A stretch of 64,000 nt of DNA, taken from contig NC_058338.1 of NCBI RefSeq assembly GCF_905475395.1, positions 37,330,935 through 37,394,934 of the forward strand. Direction: 5' to 3'. Shown here one piece after another: positions 63,096 to 64,000 of this stretch. The stretch's first letter is position 1; the number at the start of each line of letters is the position of its first letter. The position numbers were made by a program, and so were the translations under genes. The notes beneath the pieces were generated by a model. That model was not told where the DNA came from and searched no databases. It saw only the letters and a list, made by a program, of their open reading frames with translations. This stretch comes from Chrysoperla carnea (lineage: Eukaryota > Arthropoda > Insecta > Neuroptera > Chrysopidae).

Positions 63096-63183
63096 GTCAA
63101 GCGCCCTACCAATTAGGCTATTCGATTCTAGACACGAATACAATTTTTTCAACTCAATGAATTTTTTAATTTGTTTATCCACT

Positions 63184-63500
63184 TATTATTATTTATTGTT
63201 GTTGTATACTTATAATTATGCATACGATATTTCCATCATGGTTTATTCGATTATTTTTGATGTAATATGCTACATACAAGCGTAAACTAAATATTGACAA
63301 ATATCTTGTCTAGTAATCTTAATTAAAGAGAATTGAAAAAAATACACTCGAACCAGGACTTCTTGGATTCATTACTAGACAAGATATTTGTCAATATTTA
63401 GTTTACGCCTGTATGTAGCATATTTCATCAAAAATAATCGAATGACCATGATGTAAATATCGTATGCATAATTATAAGTAAACAACAACAATAAGTAAAA
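63184..63500. repeat. Large snapback repeat with the 52-bp unit in the loop
   Basis: Arms 63184-63317 and 63371-63500; the inner 38 bp (63280-63317 and 63371-63408) are perfectly complementary. The loop, 63321-63372, is a copy of 63044-63095 with one visible mismatch. Confidence 0.88.
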
Positions 63501-64000
63501 ACTAAATACTATATTTTTCATTCTCCCCAAAAAGAGCAGCTACGTGTTTTTTTCGATTCTTGATTTTCTATTTTATTTTCAAAATTTTAAGGTGGATACT
63601 TTTTAAAAAGCGTCCTGTAAAGATAATGTTTTCCTCCCGAAAATGCGATAACATATTGTTCATATAATATATTTCATTTGCTTTTGTGTTCCGTACCAAC
63701 TTATTAGGCTCATTTCAATCAACTTGCTTGCAAAATACAAATCTAGAAAGTTGGGACCCAATTTTAAAACTTGTGACACAGAGGAATTACACATTCGAAT
63801 TCAAGGTGAATTCGAACATTGTACTTTTGATTTCTAATTTAGTATTTATTTTCTATTAACTTTTATTACTTTCGTAAACTTCTCGAATAGATCAATAATT
63901 AATAATTAAGTAAAATACAATAGGTAATTTATTATATTTTTTCCAAGAGAAAATTCTTGGAGTCGAATTATGACACCGGATCATTTTAAATTGAAGCACT

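Noticed and set aside
63064..63120. tRNA gene on the minus strand
   Set aside because: D-arm and B-box-like motifs exist, but acceptor and anticodon stems do not form, and half of it is copied inside a snapback repeat.
1..64000. CRISPR array, prophage, operon or toxin-antitoxin system
   Set aside because: No regularly spaced repeats and no bacterial gene structure; intron-bearing animal genes dominate.
61776..64000. First THOC2 exon
   Set aside because: No minus-strand segment with a suitable start, donor and family resemblance could be supported.

Overview
This is nuclear DNA of an insect (or closely related arthropod). It is strongly AT-rich, has GT-AG introns, tRNA-derived SINEs and many short inverted-repeat elements, and carries three conserved animal genes, all transcribed from the minus strand. 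Nothing bacterial or plasmid-like is present. The order cannot be fixed from the sequence alone; a lacewing-like genome is only a guess.

Layout. 1-14607 is gene-poor and repeat-rich. 14608-25633 holds the 5' part of Cyclin D in three exons, with a 10.4-kb intron full of repeats; its last exons should lie below position 1. 25634-31690 is intergenic, with an unusual ORF-bearing tract at 26.3-27.1 kb and several foldback elements. 31733-41442 is a four-exon gene for a 2147-aa nuclear-type protein with an MGA-like cysteine cluster, a leucine-zipper-like helix and SUMO-interaction-like motifs. 41443-44800 is intergenic. 44878-61775 holds 19 exons of THOC2, the scaffold of the THO/TREX mRNA export complex, complete at the 3' end but lacking roughly the first 75 residues. 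61776-64000 is the upstream intron or flank, with a large snapback repeat.

The exon models rest on splice sites and reading phase. Every junction proposed keeps phase. One apparent break in THOC2 is repaired by a 38-bp microexon at 51553-51590. The genes are unrelated in pathway (G1/S control, a probable chromatin or transcription factor, mRNA export), so I infer no operon-like logic.

Most of the remaining sequence is accessory repeats. These include two SINEs with clear target-site duplications, one split by a hAT-type MITE with its own 8-bp duplication. There are also a long-TIR family (three copies), an unclassified family ending in TTTTTATACCATG (six copies), LINE-like 3' tails (two copies) and a perfect 45-bp hairpin. 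I found no complete autonomous transposon, CRISPR array, rRNA or convincing functional tRNA.
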